From Zeimonas sp003577305 (GTDB lineage Bacteria > Pseudomonadota > Gammaproteobacteria > Burkholderiales > Burkholderiaceae_E), in assembly GCA_030263385.1 (NCBI GenBank), contig SZOX01000012.1, positions 1-64,000 on the forward strand: 64,000 nucleotides of DNA, in the 5' to 3' direction. The position numbers and the translations under genes were made by a program. This document shows positions 17,256-26,998 of the stretch, one piece after another. How positions within the stretch are numbered: position 1 is the first letter of the stretch; each line of letters opens with the position of its first letter. The notes beneath the pieces were generated by a model. That model did no database searches, was not told the DNA's origin, and saw nothing but the letters and a program-made list of their open reading frames with translations.

Positions 17256-20192
17256 TTATCCGATCTTCGAAAGCATCGAACGTGCCTTCTGCTGTTGTGC
17301 GGTGTCGCCGCCCTTGAGCACCTCTTCGAGCAGTTCGCGGGCGCCTTCCTTGTCGCCGATCTCTTCGTACGCCGAAGCGAGATCGAGCTTGGTGGCCATC
17401 TCCTGCCAGCGCGACGAATCGACCGCCGACGCCACCTCGGTTTCCGCGGCAGCCAGGCCGAGCTCGCCGCCCGCATCGAAGGCCGGGCGTTCCTCGATCG
17501 CGGTGCCCGTATCGAGTTCTTCGAGCGCCGGGAGATCGATCTTGAAGTCGCCGAGATCGGCCAGGGCGGCCGGCTCGGCCGCCGCCACCGTCGACGAGAG
17601 CCGGTTTTCGTCGCGCGGCGCTTCGGCGGTGCCGACGTCGAGCGAAGGCAACTCGAAGCGGCCATCGATCGCACGGGCAAGATCGGACTCGGACAGCTCG
17701 GACTCCGAAAGCTCCTGCCCGGACAGCGCGACTTCGTCGACTGCGGCGCCGGACGCTTCGCGCATGCTTGCGGCGCGTCCGATCGTGGTGTCGAGATCGA
17801 GATCGAAGTCGAGTGCCGGGATCTCGGGCGCCGCCGACGCATCGCCGTCCATCGGCACCGTCTCGGCGAACGAGACCGTGCCGGCCCCGGATTCGCGCGC
17901 GCGTGCCTCGTCGCCCGGCAGCATGAGGTCGGAGGGCAGCATCCCGGCTGCGTCCGCCGCCGCTGCGGCCAGCCCCGCCGCACCGGAGAGCGCAGCCCCC
18001 GAACCCGCAGGAGCGGGCGCGGGCGTCGCATCCCAGGCGCCAGCCGCAGGCTCGGCGAACTCGCCGGCAGGCGTCATCGGATCCTCGCCCTGCCCGGTGT
18101 AGAGCGGATTGGCCGGATCGATCGACAGCCCGAGCGTGACCACTTTCGGCCACTCCTCGTTCTGCCCGCCGGTCTGGTCGTACATTTCCTGGGCGAGCAT
18201 GCCGAAAGCCGCCGCATCCTTGCGGCCGGCGTGGATCTCGAGAAGCTTGAAGCGGATCGCCTGGCGCTCGGGTTGCTTCTTCAGCGCTTCCTTGAGGATC
18301 TCCTCGGCCTGCGCCTCGCGGCCGTAGGCGATGTAGACCTCGGCTTCGGCAATCGGATCGACCTCGGTGGAATGGACATCGACGCCACTGTCGCGCGTGC
18401 TGGTCGCGAACAGGCTGCTGCTGGTGTCGACCGCCTGGCCACCGGTGGAACCGAACAGCGAATTCGCGGTGAACGCGTCGGCCGCGACCAGGCTGTCATC
18501 GTCCAGCTGTTCGGTCTTCCTGCGCCGACGCGCCGAGTACAGGCCATAGGCGCCCAGTGCCAGCACGATCGCGCCCAGGCCGGGAAGCGTGAGCGGATTG
18601 CCGATCAGGCTGTCGACGAAACCGGGTTCGGCCGCCGGAGCCGGAACAGGTTCGGCAGCGGGCTTGGTCGCGGGCGGGGCCACCGGAGCCTGCGCTTCGG
18701 CTGCCGGCGGCTGCCCCGTGGCGGCATCGGCTGCGCCCGGTTGCGCAGCCGGCGGCGCCACGGGCGTTTCGGCCGACGCTGCGGGCTCGACCGCAGGCGC
18801 GGCTGCGCCAGCAGGCGCCTGACCCGCCGCGGCAGTCGCGGGCGCGGCGACCGTACCGGTGGCAGTGGCGCCCGACGCGCGCGCCGCCTCCACCTGTCGC
18901 TGCAACTCGGCCAACTGCTGGTTCTTCAGTTCGACCAGCTTCTGCAGGTCGGCCACGTTCTTCTCGAGCGCGGCCACGCGCTCCTGCTGCTCGCGAAGCG
19001 CGGCCTCGCCGGCAATCTGTGCTTCGGCGCTCTTGTCGGCACCGACCGCGGCGCCGGCGGCACCCGCCGCCTTGCCGGCCCCCTTGCCGGCGGCGTCGCC
19101 CGGACGCGACAACTTCAGCTGGTCGCCCGGCGCGGCCTCGGCCGGTTTCTCTTCGGCGCCGCCGATCGTGCCGGCGGCGGTCTGACCCGCCTGGGCCGGT
19201 TCGACGCGGCGCGCCGCCGCTGCGAGCCGTTCGCGATATGCGCGGAAAGTGGCCACCTCGGCCCGGATCTGCTTGCGCGCGGCCGCGGCATCGACCGAAG
19301 CCATGGTGTCGTGGCCGGGAATCTGCAGTTGCTTGCCCGCCAGCATCTGGTGAACGCTGCCGAAGAACGCGCTGCGGTTCGCGTCGTAGATCGCGATGAT
19401 CGCCTGCTCGAGCGAGACGTCGGCCGGCTTCACCCGTGCCGCAATGCCCGCGAGCGTGTCGCCGGGGCGCGTGGTGACCTCACCGGGCGCACCCGACGCC
19501 GCGGATGCGGAAGCCGGGCTCGCGCCAGCGGCCGTCGGCCTGGCGGCCGGCGCGGGACTGGCCGCCGCAACCGGCGCAGCGGCCGGTGCCGGCGCGACTG
19601 CCGGCGCCGGCGTGGCCTGCGCACTCGGCGCGCGCGCCGCAGCGACGCTGGGCGTCACGACCTGTTGGGTGGCCGCTCCACCGGCGACGGTTTCGCGCCC
19701 GATGCGCAACTCGGGCGGATCGAGCAGGAAGGTGTACTCGCGAACGAACTTGCCCGACGCCCAGTTCAGTTCGACCATCAGGTCGATGAAGGGCTCGTTG
19801 ATCGGCTGTGAAGAAGTGATGCGCACCACGGCCGATCGATCGGAGCGGCGGTCGATCGCGAAGTTCAACCCGGTGAGCGCAGGGTTGAACTCGAGCCCGG
19901 CCTGGCGAAAGGCCTCGGGCGTGGCGAGCCGCGCGGTGAGCGAGCCGAGCTCATCGAGGCCGAGCGAGGTGACCTCGACCTCGGCCCGCAGCGGTTGACC
20001 GAGCGCCGACTGAACGGTGAGCCGGCCCAGGCCTGCCGCGTCTGCAGGAGCAGGAGCCGTGCCCGCGAGCGCCGCTGCGATCGCCACTGCAAGAATCGTC
20101 GGAGTGCCGTGTCGGCGCCGTCCGGCCGGCTGTACGTGCGTCGATTTCACGCTTGTCCCCAGTGGCTTGAAGCGATTTTTTGAGGCTAACAT
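17256..20192 (-). CDS. fimV: FimV/HubP-type polar landmark protein
   Basis: A 978-aa bitopic protein. A signal-peptide-like segment lies at about residues 31-52, followed by the FimV N-terminal domain (LGRLTVQSALGQPLRAEVEV), a LysM-like peptidoglycan-binding repeat (TRPGDTLAGIAARV), a coiled coil (about 385-440), a long Ala/Pro-rich spacer, a transmembrane helix (GLGAIVLALGAYGLYSARRRRK region) and an acidic cytoplasmic part with TPR-like repeats. It ends with the conserved FimV C-terminal motif (KLDLASAYEEIGD). Homologues place type IV pili and polar proteins. The fimV-truA neighbourhood is conserved. It ends at a strong terminator. Confidence 0.92.
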   Translation of the reverse strand: MLASKNRFKPLGTSVKSTHVQPAGRRRHGTPTILAVAIAAALAGTAPAPADAAGLGRLTVQSALGQPLRAEVEVTSLGLDELGSLTARLATPEAFRQAGLEFNPALTGLNFAIDRRSDRSAVVRITSSQPINEPFIDLMVELNWASGKFVREYTFLLDPPELRIGRETVAGGAATQQVVTPSVAAARAPSAQATPAPAVAPAPAAAPVAAASPAPAARPTAAGASPASASAASGAPGEVTTRPGDTLAGIAARVKPADVSLEQAIIAIYDANRSAFFGSVHQMLAGKQLQIPGHDTMASVDAAAARKQIRAEVATFRAYRERLAAAARRVEPAQAGQTAAGTIGGAEEKPAEAAPGDQLKLSRPGDAAGKGAGKAAGAAGAAVGADKSAEAQIAGEAALREQQERVAALEKNVADLQKLVELKNQQLAELQRQVEAARASGATATGTVAAPATAAAGQAPAGAAAPAVEPAASAETPVAPPAAQPGAADAATGQPPAAEAQAPVAPPATKPAAEPVPAPAAEPGFVDSLIGNPLTLPGLGAIVLALGAYGLYSARRRRKTEQLDDDSLVAADAFTANSLFGSTGGQAVDTSSSLFATSTRDSGVDVHSTEVDPIAEAEVYIAYGREAQAEEILKEALKKQPERQAIRFKLLEIHAGRKDAAAFGMLAQEMYDQTGGQNEEWPKVVTLGLSIDPANPLYTGQGEDPMTPAGEFAEPAAGAWDATPAPAPAGSGAALSGAAGLAAAAADAAGMLPSDLMLPGDEARARESGAGTVSFAETVPMDGDASAAPEIPALDFDLDLDTTIGRAASMREASGAAVDEVALSGQELSESELSESDLARAIDGRFELPSLDVGTAEAPRDENRLSSTVAAAEPAALADLGDFKIDLPALEELDTGTAIEERPAFDAGGELGLAAAETEVASAVDSSRWQEMATKLDLASAYEEIGDKEGARELLEEVLKGGDTAQQQKARSMLSKIG

Positions 20193-20328
20193 CAGCTACT
20201 TACCGGCGCAAGCTTAGGAACTGGCCGAAGTCCGGTCCGTGGCGTGCGCGTGACGAACGGCGGCTGGCGGGCACCCGGCGGCAACCGGTGCGCGGTGAAC
20301 GGCGCCTGCGGGCGGCCGAACGAGACGC

Positions 20329-21450
20329 TCAGGATGCCAGCAGCCTCAACATGCGCCGCAACGGCTCGGCCGCTCCCCACAGCAACTGATCACCCACGGT
20401 GAACGCGCTGAGATAGCCCGGACCCAGCGTGAGCTTGCGCAACCGCCCGATCGGCACTGCGAGGCTGCCGTTGACCGCTGCCGGCGAGAGATCGCGAATG
20501 CTCGCCTCGCGCGTATTGGGCACGAGCTTCACCCAGCGGTTGCCCGAGGCGACGATCGATTCGATCTCGTCGAGCGGCGCGTCGCGCCGCAGCTTGATCG
20601 TGAGCGCCTGGCTGTGGCACCGCATCGCGCCGATGCGCACGCACAGGCTCTCGACCGGAATGTGGCCCGGCCCGGACGCAGGCAGCCCGAGGATCTTGTT
20701 GCACTCGGCGTCGCCCTTCCACTCTTCGCGCGAAGTGCCGTTGCCGAGATCCTTGTCGATCCATGGAATCAGGCTGCCGGCCAGCGGCACGCCGAACTTC
20801 GCGGTCGGAAACGCCTCGGAGTGCATCGCCTGCGAAACCTTCGCGTCGATCTCCAGGATGGCGGAGGCCGGATCGGCCAGCAGCGGCGCCGCCGCCGCGT
20901 GCACGGCGCCCATCTGCGCGAGCAGCTCGCGCATGTTCTGCGCGCCGGCGCCCGAAGCCGCCTGGTAGGTCATCGCGCTGATCCACTCGATCAGGTTCTC
21001 GCGGAACAGGCCGTTCAGGCCCAGCATCATCAGGCTCACGGTGCAGTTGCCGCCGACGAAAGTGCGCCCGCCGCGCGCCAGCGCGTCCTTGATCACGTGC
21101 AGGTTCAGCGGGTCGAGGATGATGACCGCGTCGTCGTTCATCCGCAGCGCCGAGGCCGCGTCGATCCAGTGGCCGTTCCAGCCGGCCGCGCGCAGCTTCG
21201 GAAAGACCTCGTTGGTCCAGTCGCCTCCCTGGCAGGTGAGCACGACGTCCAGCTTCTTCAGCATCTCGACGTCACCGGCGTCGTGCAGCCTGCGCTCGCC
21301 CAGGTTGGCCACTTCGGGCGCCGCGCCGCCGGAGTTCGAGGTGCTGAAGAACACCGTCTCGACGTGCGCGAAATCGTCTTCCTCGCGCATGCGCTGCATC
21401 AGCACGGAACCGACCATTCCGCGCCAACCGACCATTCCTACCTTCAGCAT
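20329..21450 (-). CDS. asd: Aspartate-semialdehyde dehydrogenase
   Basis: A 373-aa enzyme of the gammaproteobacterial-type Asd family, reducing aspartyl phosphate for Lys/Met/Thr and cell-wall diaminopimelate synthesis. VGWRGMVGSVL is the NADP-binding loop, GGNCTVSLM holds the catalytic cysteine and RIGAMRCHSQAL the substrate Arg/His. GGGAG is 7 nt upstream of the ATG. It sits downstream of leuB in the leuCDB-asd-fimV order typical of Burkholderiales. Confidence 0.96.
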   Translation of the reverse strand: MLKVGMVGWRGMVGSVLMQRMREEDDFAHVETVFFSTSNSGGAAPEVANLGERRLHDAGDVEMLKKLDVVLTCQGGDWTNEVFPKLRAAGWNGHWIDAASALRMNDDAVIILDPLNLHVIKDALARGGRTFVGGNCTVSLMMLGLNGLFRENLIEWISAMTYQAASGAGAQNMRELLAQMGAVHAAAAPLLADPASAILEIDAKVSQAMHSEAFPTAKFGVPLAGSLIPWIDKDLGNGTSREEWKGDAECNKILGLPASGPGHIPVESLCVRIGAMRCHSQALTIKLRRDAPLDEIESIVASGNRWVKLVPNTREASIRDLSPAAVNGSLAVPIGRLRKLTLGPGYLSAFTVGDQLLWGAAEPLRRMLRLLAS

Positions 21451-21499
21451 GACACCGCTCCCTGATCGCGCCGTCGCCATTGCGCCGGCGGCGACGTCT

Positions 21500-22564
21500 T
21501 CACAGCGCCGCGAGCACCGCGTCGCCCATCTCTCTGGTTCCCACCGTCCGCTTGCCGGTCTCGGCGATGTCCGCAGTGCGAAAACCCTGCCCCAGCACCT
21601 TGCGCACCGCCGCCTCGACGCGCCGCGCCGCCGCCTCCTGGTGCAGCGAATGCCGCAGCAGCATCGCCGTCGACAGGATCGTCGCCAGCGGATTGGCGAG
21701 GTTCCTGCCGGCGATGTCGGGCGCCGAGCCGTGGATCGGCTCGTACAGGCCGAAGCCGCGCGCATTCAGGGAGGCCGACGGCAGCATGCCGATCGAGCCG
21801 GTCAGCATCGACGCTTCGTCCGACAGGATATCGCCGAACATGTTGCCGGTGACCATGACGTCGAACTGCCTGGGGTCGCGCACCAGCTGCATCGCCGCGT
21901 TGTCGACGTACATGTGGGTGAGTTCGACGTCGCGGTACTGGCCGTGCACCTCGGTGACCACCTCGCGCCAGAACTGCGTGGTTTCCAGCACGTTGGCCTT
22001 GTCGACCGAGCATACCCGGCGCTGGCGCTTGCGCGCCGTCTCGAACGCCAGCTGCGCGATGCGCCGGATCTCGCTCTCGGTGTAGCGCATCGTGTCGAAG
22101 CCCTCGCGCTCGCCGTTCTCGTTGGTGCGCACCCCGCGCGGCTGGCCGAAGTAGATGTCGCTGGTGAGCTCGCGCAGGATGAGCAGGTCGAGGCCGGAGA
22201 TCACCTCGGGCTTGAGCGTGGAGGCGTGCGCGAGCTCCGGATAGACGATCGCCGGGCGCAGGTTGGCGAACAGGTCGAAGTGCTTGCGCAGCCTGAGCAG
22301 CCCCTGCTCGGGGCGCTTGGCGCGCGGCAGCGTGTCGTACTTCGGTCCGCCCACCGAGCCGAACAGGATCGCGTCGGCCTGGCCGGCCAGCTTCAGGGTG
22401 GCCTCGGGCAGCGGATCGCCGGAGGCGTCGTAGCCGGCGCCTCCCACCGGCGCGTGCTCCATTTCGACGGCCAGGCCGTCGGCGGCCAGCGCCTGCAGCA
22501 CGCGCACCGCCTGCGCCGTGATCTCCGGCCCGATGCCGTCGCCGGCAAGCACCGCTATCTTCAT
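21500..22564 (-). CDS. leuB: 3-Isopropylmalate dehydrogenase
   Basis: A 354-aa NAD-dependent decarboxylating dehydrogenase, third enzyme of leucine synthesis. MKIAVLAGDGIGPEI is the N-terminus. TSDIYFG, VDNAAMQLV and GNMFGDILSDEASM carry the metal and NAD sites, and EPIHGSAPDIAG is the family signature. It starts 22 nt after leuD and precedes asd by 49 nt. No frameshift or defect. Confidence 0.97.
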   Translation of the reverse strand: MKIAVLAGDGIGPEITAQAVRVLQALAADGLAVEMEHAPVGGAGYDASGDPLPEATLKLAGQADAILFGSVGGPKYDTLPRAKRPEQGLLRLRKHFDLFANLRPAIVYPELAHASTLKPEVISGLDLLILRELTSDIYFGQPRGVRTNENGEREGFDTMRYTESEIRRIAQLAFETARKRQRRVCSVDKANVLETTQFWREVVTEVHGQYRDVELTHMYVDNAAMQLVRDPRQFDVMVTGNMFGDILSDEASMLTGSIGMLPSASLNARGFGLYEPIHGSAPDIAGRNLANPLATILSTAMLLRHSLHQEAAARRVEAAVRKVLGQGFRTADIAETGKRTVGTREMGDAVLAAL

Positions 22565-22586
22565 GTCGGAAAAATCCTGGTGCGCG

Positions 22587-23240
22587 TCACTCGGGCAGCC
22601 GCGTGGCGAGCCACGGCTGCCGGGCCAGCCGCCGGCTCTCGAATTCGCGGATCGCGTCGGCATGCCCGAGGGTGAGACCGATTTCGTCGAGCCCGCCGAG
22701 CAGGCACTCCTTGCGGAACGGGTCGATCTCGAAATCGAAGCTGCGCGCGCCGTCGACGGTGCGCACCTGCTGCGCGGGAAGGTCGACGACCAGCTCGAAG
22801 CCGGTGAACGCGTTGACCTGGTCGAACAGCCAGTCGACATCGGACTCGGCCAGCCGCACCGGCAGCAGCCCGTTCTTGAAGCAGTTGACGAAGAAGATGT
22901 CGGCGAACGAAGGCGCGATGATCACCCGGAAACCGTAGTCTTCGAGCGCCCACGGCGCGTGCTCGCGCGACGAACCGCAGCCGAAGTTCTTGCGCGTGAG
23001 CAGGATCGACGCGCCCTGGTAGCGCGGCTGGTTCAGTGCGAAGTCGGGGTTCAGCGGCCGGCGGCTGTTGTCCATGCCCGGCTCGCCGCGATCGAGGTAG
23101 CGCCATTCGTCGAACAGGTTCGGCCCGAAGCCGCTGCGCCTGATCGACTTCAGGAACTGCTTCGGAATGATCGCGTCGGTGTCGACGTTCGCCCGATCGA
23201 GCGGCGCGACCAGGCCGCGGTGAACCGTGAGGCTTCGCAT
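22587..23240 (-). CDS. leuD: 3-Isopropylmalate dehydratase small subunit
   Basis: A 217-aa LeuD, which forms the swivelling domain of isopropylmalate isomerase with LeuC. DTDAIIPKQFLK, GCGSSREHAPW (the substrate-binding loop) and NCFKNGLLPV are intact. It is separated from leuC by a small entericidin gene. Confidence 0.96.
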   Translation of the reverse strand: MRSLTVHRGLVAPLDRANVDTDAIIPKQFLKSIRRSGFGPNLFDEWRYLDRGEPGMDNSRRPLNPDFALNQPRYQGASILLTRKNFGCGSSREHAPWALEDYGFRVIIAPSFADIFFVNCFKNGLLPVRLAESDVDWLFDQVNAFTGFELVVDLPAQQVRTVDGARSFDFEIDPFRKECLLGGLDEIGLTLGHADAIREFESRRLARQPWLATRLPE

Positions 23241-23268
23241 GACCGCTGGTGCCTTCCTGCGCCGCTCG

Positions 23269-23400
23269 TTACTTCTTCGCCGCGCCCTGGATCGTCTCGC
23301 CGGCCTTCTCGATGTCCTTGCCGGCGCCGGCGATGGTGTTGCAGGCGCCCAGCGACAGCAGGAAGGCGCCGGCGAGAACGGCGGAGAGGATTCGCTTCAT
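23269..23400 (-). CDS. Entericidin A/B-family small lipoprotein
   Basis: A 43-aa protein with a hydrophobic signal (KRILSAVLAGAFLLSLGAC): lipobox LGAC with the lipidated Cys at residue 20, then a short amphipathic tail NTIAGAGKDIEKAGETIQ. This is the entericidin pattern, small outer-membrane lipoproteins of the EcnA/EcnB toxin-antidote family. It lies exactly between leuC and leuD on the same strand, a location I recall for this family in Burkholderiales. The start ATG is followed by a Lys-Arg n-region. The role in a leucine operon is unknown. Confidence 0.85.
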   Translation of the reverse strand: MKRILSAVLAGAFLLSLGACNTIAGAGKDIEKAGETIQGAAKK

Positions 23401-23418
23401 CGTTGTACCCTGTCTCGA

Positions 23419-24828
23419 TCAGATGCGCCGCACGTCGACGAAATGCCCGGCGACGGCTGCGGCAGCCGCCATCGCCGGACTCACCAGGTGGGTGCGCCCG
23501 CCGGCGCCCTGCCTGCCCTCGAAATTGCGGTTCGAGGTGGAGGCGCAACGCTCGCCCGGCTCGAGCCGGTCGGCGTTCATCGCCAGGCACATCGAGCAGC
23601 CCGGCTCGCGCCACTCGAAGCCGGCGTCGCGGAAGATGCGGTCGAGCCCCTCGGCCTCGGCCTGCTTCTTCACCAGCCCGGAGCCCGGAACCACCATCGC
23701 CAGCTTCACGTTCGAGGCCTTGTGCTTGCCGCGCACGATCGCGGCGGCCTCGCGCAGGTCTTCGATGCGTGAATTGGTGCACGAGCCGATGAACACCTTG
23801 TCGATGCGGATGTCCTGGATCGCGGTGTTCGGTTTCAGGCCCATGTACTGCAGCGCGCGCTCCATGCCTTCGCGACGCACCGCGTCTTTTTCCTTGTCGG
23901 GATCTGGCACGCGCTCGTCGATCGCGACCACCATCTCGGGCGAAGTGCCCCAGGTGACGTGCGGCTCGAGCTGGCTCGCGTCGACCTCGATCACCAGGTC
24001 GAAGCGCGCACCGGGGTCGGAGCGCAGCGTGCGCCAGTACTCCTCGGCACGGTACCAGTCGGGGCCGGCCGGCGCCATCGGGCGGCCGCGAAGATAGGCG
24101 AGCGTGGTGTCGTCGACTGCCACCATGCCCGCGCGCGCACCGGCCTCGATCGCCATGTTGCAGATCGTCATCCGGCCTTCCATCGACAGCGAGCGGATCG
24201 TGGAGCCGGCGAACTCGATCGCATAGCCGGTGCCGCCGGCGGTGCCGATGCGGCCGATGACCGAGAGGATCACGTCCTTGGCGGTGACGCCGCGCGCGAG
24301 CGCGCCTTCGACCTTCACCAGCATGTTCTTCATTTTCTTCGCCACCAGCGTCTGCGTGGCGAGCACGTGCTCGACCTCGGAGGTGCCGATGCCGAAGGCG
24401 AGGCAGGCGAACGCGCCGTGCGTGCTGGTGTGCGAGTCGCCGCAGACGACCGTCATGCCGGGCAAGGTGGCGCCCTGCTCGGGGCCGATCACGTGAACGA
24501 TGCCCTGGCGACGGTCGTTGAGGTCGAAATACGGAATGTCGAACTCGCGCGCGTTGGCGTCGAGCGTCTCGACCTGCAGGCGCGAAACCGGGTCGGCGAT
24601 GCCCTGCGAGCGGTCGGTGGTGGGCACGTTGTGGTCGACCACCGCCAGGTTGGCCGCCGCCCGCCACGGCTTGCGCCCGGCCATTTTCAGTCCCTCGAAC
24701 GCCTGCGGGCTGGTGACTTCGTGCACCAGGTGGCGATCGATGTAGATGAGCGCGGTGCCGTCGTCTTCCTGGCGGACGACGTGGGCGTCCCAGAGCTTGT
24801 CGTAGAGGGTGCGGGGGGCGATGGACAT
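23419..24828 (-). CDS. leuC: 3-Isopropylmalate dehydratase large subunit
   Basis: A 469-aa aconitase-family protein that isomerises isopropylmalate. The [4Fe-4S] ligands are in GSCTNSR and CSMCLAMN, and VVCGDSHTSTHGAF and NFEGRQG are conserved. It is the first gene of the leuC-ecn-leuD-leuB run, preceded by only about 75 bp holding a GC-rich hairpin. No leader peptide or T-box is seen. Confidence 0.97.
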   Translation of the reverse strand: MSIAPRTLYDKLWDAHVVRQEDDGTALIYIDRHLVHEVTSPQAFEGLKMAGRKPWRAAANLAVVDHNVPTTDRSQGIADPVSRLQVETLDANAREFDIPYFDLNDRRQGIVHVIGPEQGATLPGMTVVCGDSHTSTHGAFACLAFGIGTSEVEHVLATQTLVAKKMKNMLVKVEGALARGVTAKDVILSVIGRIGTAGGTGYAIEFAGSTIRSLSMEGRMTICNMAIEAGARAGMVAVDDTTLAYLRGRPMAPAGPDWYRAEEYWRTLRSDPGARFDLVIEVDASQLEPHVTWGTSPEMVVAIDERVPDPDKEKDAVRREGMERALQYMGLKPNTAIQDIRIDKVFIGSCTNSRIEDLREAAAIVRGKHKASNVKLAMVVPGSGLVKKQAEAEGLDRIFRDAGFEWREPGCSMCLAMNADRLEPGERCASTSNRNFEGRQGAGGRTHLVSPAMAAAAAVAGHFVDVRRI

Positions 24829-24869
24829 CCGGAAATTATGCCACGCAGGCCATCACGCCCCCGGGGCGG

Positions 24870-24889
24870 GCCCGGGCGCTGGCCCGGGC
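24870..24889 (-). terminator. GC-rich hairpin between the M48 gene and leuC
   Basis: Perfect 8-bp stem GCCCGGGC/GCCCGGGC with a 4-nt loop, 14 nt after the stop of the M48 peptidase gene. It lacks a T-run, so termination would have to be of the U-less type or the structure may only protect mRNA ends. Confidence 0.4.
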
Positions 24890-24903
24890 TTTGCCGACGA
24901 ACG

Positions 24904-25728
24904 CTATCGGCGCCGCGCCTGCTCGTACAGCGGCATCACCCGCGCCGAATACACCTCGAGATCCTTCAGCCGGGTCTCGGCCGACGGGTGCGTGCTCAGG
25001 AACTCCGGGCCGCTGCCGCCGCCGTTCTTCGCCATCTTCTGCCACAACGAGATCGCCGCGCGCGGATCGTAGCCCGCGCGCGCCGCGAGTTCCACGCCGA
25101 TCCGGTCGGCCTCGGTCTCGTGCAACCGGCTGTTGGGCAGGCCGAAGAAGGCCTTGTAGAAGACCCCGCCGAGATCGGCCCCCGCCTGCCCGGCGCCCAG
25201 CAGGATCGATGCGCCACTGATCAGCACCTGCGCTCCCATCTGCTCGGAAGCGCGCTCGCGCGCGTGCTCGCGCAACGCGTGCGCGATCTCGTGCCCGACC
25301 ACTGCGGCGATCTCGCCGTCGGTGAGGTTCAGCTTGGTGACCAGCCCGCTGTAGACCGCGATCTTGCCTCCCGGCATGCACCAGGCGTTGATCTGGTCGG
25401 AGCGGATCACGTTGACTTCCCACTTCCACCGCGCCGCCTCCGGGCGGAACGCCGCGCTGGCGGGAATCAGCCGGTTGGTGATCGCGCGCACCCGCGAGGT
25501 GAGCGCCGGATCGGCGTTCAGTGCGCCCTTCTCGCGCTCCTTGCCGAGCGTCTCGCGGTATGCGAGTTCGGCCTGCTGGCGCATGTCGGCCTCGGAGACC
25601 AGCGACGACATGCGCTGCGTGCGCTCGATGCCTACCGCGCCCGGACTGGTCGTCTTCACCGACTGGCAGCCCGACGTGATTGCGGCGCCGGTGACCAGCA
25701 CCGCCGCCGCGATCCGGATTCCCTTCAT
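24904..25728 (-). CDS. M48-family zinc metallopeptidase lipoprotein
   Basis: A 274-aa predicted lipoprotein: signal sequence with lipobox ITSGC (Cys about residue 21), then a peptidase M48 domain with VVGHEIAHALREH (HExxH zinc motif) and the third ligand in HETEADRIG. It resembles LoiP/YcaL-type periplasmic proteases that police outer-membrane assembly. GGAGAAGG precedes the ATG. It is monocistronic, with an unrelated MFS gene upstream by about 100 bp. Confidence 0.88.
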   Translation of the reverse strand: MKGIRIAAAVLVTGAAITSGCQSVKTTSPGAVGIERTQRMSSLVSEADMRQQAELAYRETLGKEREKGALNADPALTSRVRAITNRLIPASAAFRPEAARWKWEVNVIRSDQINAWCMPGGKIAVYSGLVTKLNLTDGEIAAVVGHEIAHALREHARERASEQMGAQVLISGASILLGAGQAGADLGGVFYKAFFGLPNSRLHETEADRIGVELAARAGYDPRAAISLWQKMAKNGGGSGPEFLSTHPSAETRLKDLEVYSARVMPLYEQARRR

Positions 25729-25825
25729 GCTTCCTTCTCCCTGGTCTGGCAGCCGCTGCGGCCGCTCCGATCGACGCGATTCTCGCAAAGCACGGCCCAA
25801 GGGGCCAATCGGGGTGCACCGCCAA

Positions 25826-26998
25826 TCATGCGGCCGCACCGCATGCGCCGCCATCCGGCTCGCGGCAGCCCCGGAACACCCAGCCGCCGAGCGCCGCGGC
25901 CGCGGCCGAGACGAGGAACGCGGCCGGCGGCGACACCGCCGACCAGACCGCGGTGGCCACCAGCACGCCCAGCGCGCCGCCCAGCCCGTAACCCACCGTC
26001 ACGTAGAGGGCCTGCGCGCGCGCCTGCTGCGCCGGCTCGAACCAGCGCTGCAGCGTGGCGACCGTGGCGCTGTGGTGAATGCCGAAGGTCACCGCGTGCA
26101 GCAGTTGCGCGAGCACCAGCGCCGGCAGCCAGGTTGCCGCCAGCCCGATCAGCCCGAAGCGCAGCGCCGCCACCCACAGGCTCGCCCGCAGCAACCGGAT
26201 CGCGCCGAAGCGCTCGAACAGCCGCCGTTGCGCCCAGAAGATCGCGATCTCGGCCGCGACGCCCAGCGCCCACAGCAGGCCGATCGCGGTCTTGCTGTAA
26301 CCCAGTTGCGCCAGGTACAGCGACAGGAACGCGTACAACGCCGCGTGCGCGAACAGCATCAGGAACGCCGACGCGAAGAACGCCAGCACCCGCGGCTCAC
26401 GCAGCCGCTCGCGCACCCGCACTGCCGGCGGCCCGGCTCGCGGCGCGGGCACCGCGCCCATCCGCCAGGCGCTGGCTGCCAGCGCGAGCATGATCGCCGC
26501 CGTCCACCACGGCAGCGTGCGCATTCCCCAGGCGTCGAGCACCGGCCCCATCGCGACCACGCCGACGATGAAGCCCGCCGAACCCCAGATGCGGATGCGC
26601 CCGTAGCGGCCCGCGTCGCCGCCGGCCGCGTGCATCGCGATCGTCTCGCCGATCGGCATCTGTGCGGCGGTCATGAAGTAGAGCAACGCCAGCACCACCA
26701 TGAGCGCGCCGAAGCTGCCGCCGGCCAGCGGCAGCAGCAGCGCACCCGCCAGTGCGCCCACCGAACTCACCCGCAGCAACGCGACCCGGCTGCCGCTGCG
26801 GTCGGCGAGCCAGCCCCAGAACGGCGGCCCCACGATGCGCAGCACCTGCGGCACCGCCAGCAACACACCGATCTCGGCGATCGTCAGCCCGATCGCGGCG
26901 AGGTACAGGCTCAGGTAGGGCGAGAAGAGCCCGACCCAGGTGAAATAGGCGAGAAAGAGCGCCTTGATGCCGGCGGCGCCGCTGCCGCCCGCGCTCAA
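25826..26998 (-). CDS. MFS transporter (3-phenylpropionate/HcaT-like)
   Basis: A 390-aa protein with twelve predicted helices. The N-terminal LAYFTWVGLFSPYLSLYL and the WGWLADRSGSR loop are typical of the PPP/HcaT (MFS_1_like) family. Substrate unknown. Its ATG overlaps the aroC stop by 4 nt (ATGA), so it is coupled to aroC, an association I recall in other betaproteobacteria. Confidence 0.85.
   Translation of the reverse strand: MSAGGSGAAGIKALFLAYFTWVGLFSPYLSLYLAAIGLTIAEIGVLLAVPQVLRIVGPPFWGWLADRSGSRVALLRVSSVGALAGALLLPLAGGSFGALMVVLALLYFMTAAQMPIGETIAMHAAGGDAGRYGRIRIWGSAGFIVGVVAMGPVLDAWGMRTLPWWTAAIMLALAASAWRMGAVPAPRAGPPAVRVRERLREPRVLAFFASAFLMLFAHAALYAFLSLYLAQLGYSKTAIGLLWALGVAAEIAIFWAQRRLFERFGAIRLLRASLWVAALRFGLIGLAATWLPALVLAQLLHAVTFGIHHSATVATLQRWFEPAQQARAQALYVTVGYGLGGALGVLVATAVWSAVSPPAAFLVSAAAAALGGWVFRGCREPDGGACGAAA

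Noticed and set aside
16392..19811. 1139-codon plus-strand frame across truA and fimV
   Set aside because: Shadow of fimV and truA; low-complexity Arg/Gly sequence with no recognisable family or ribosome site.
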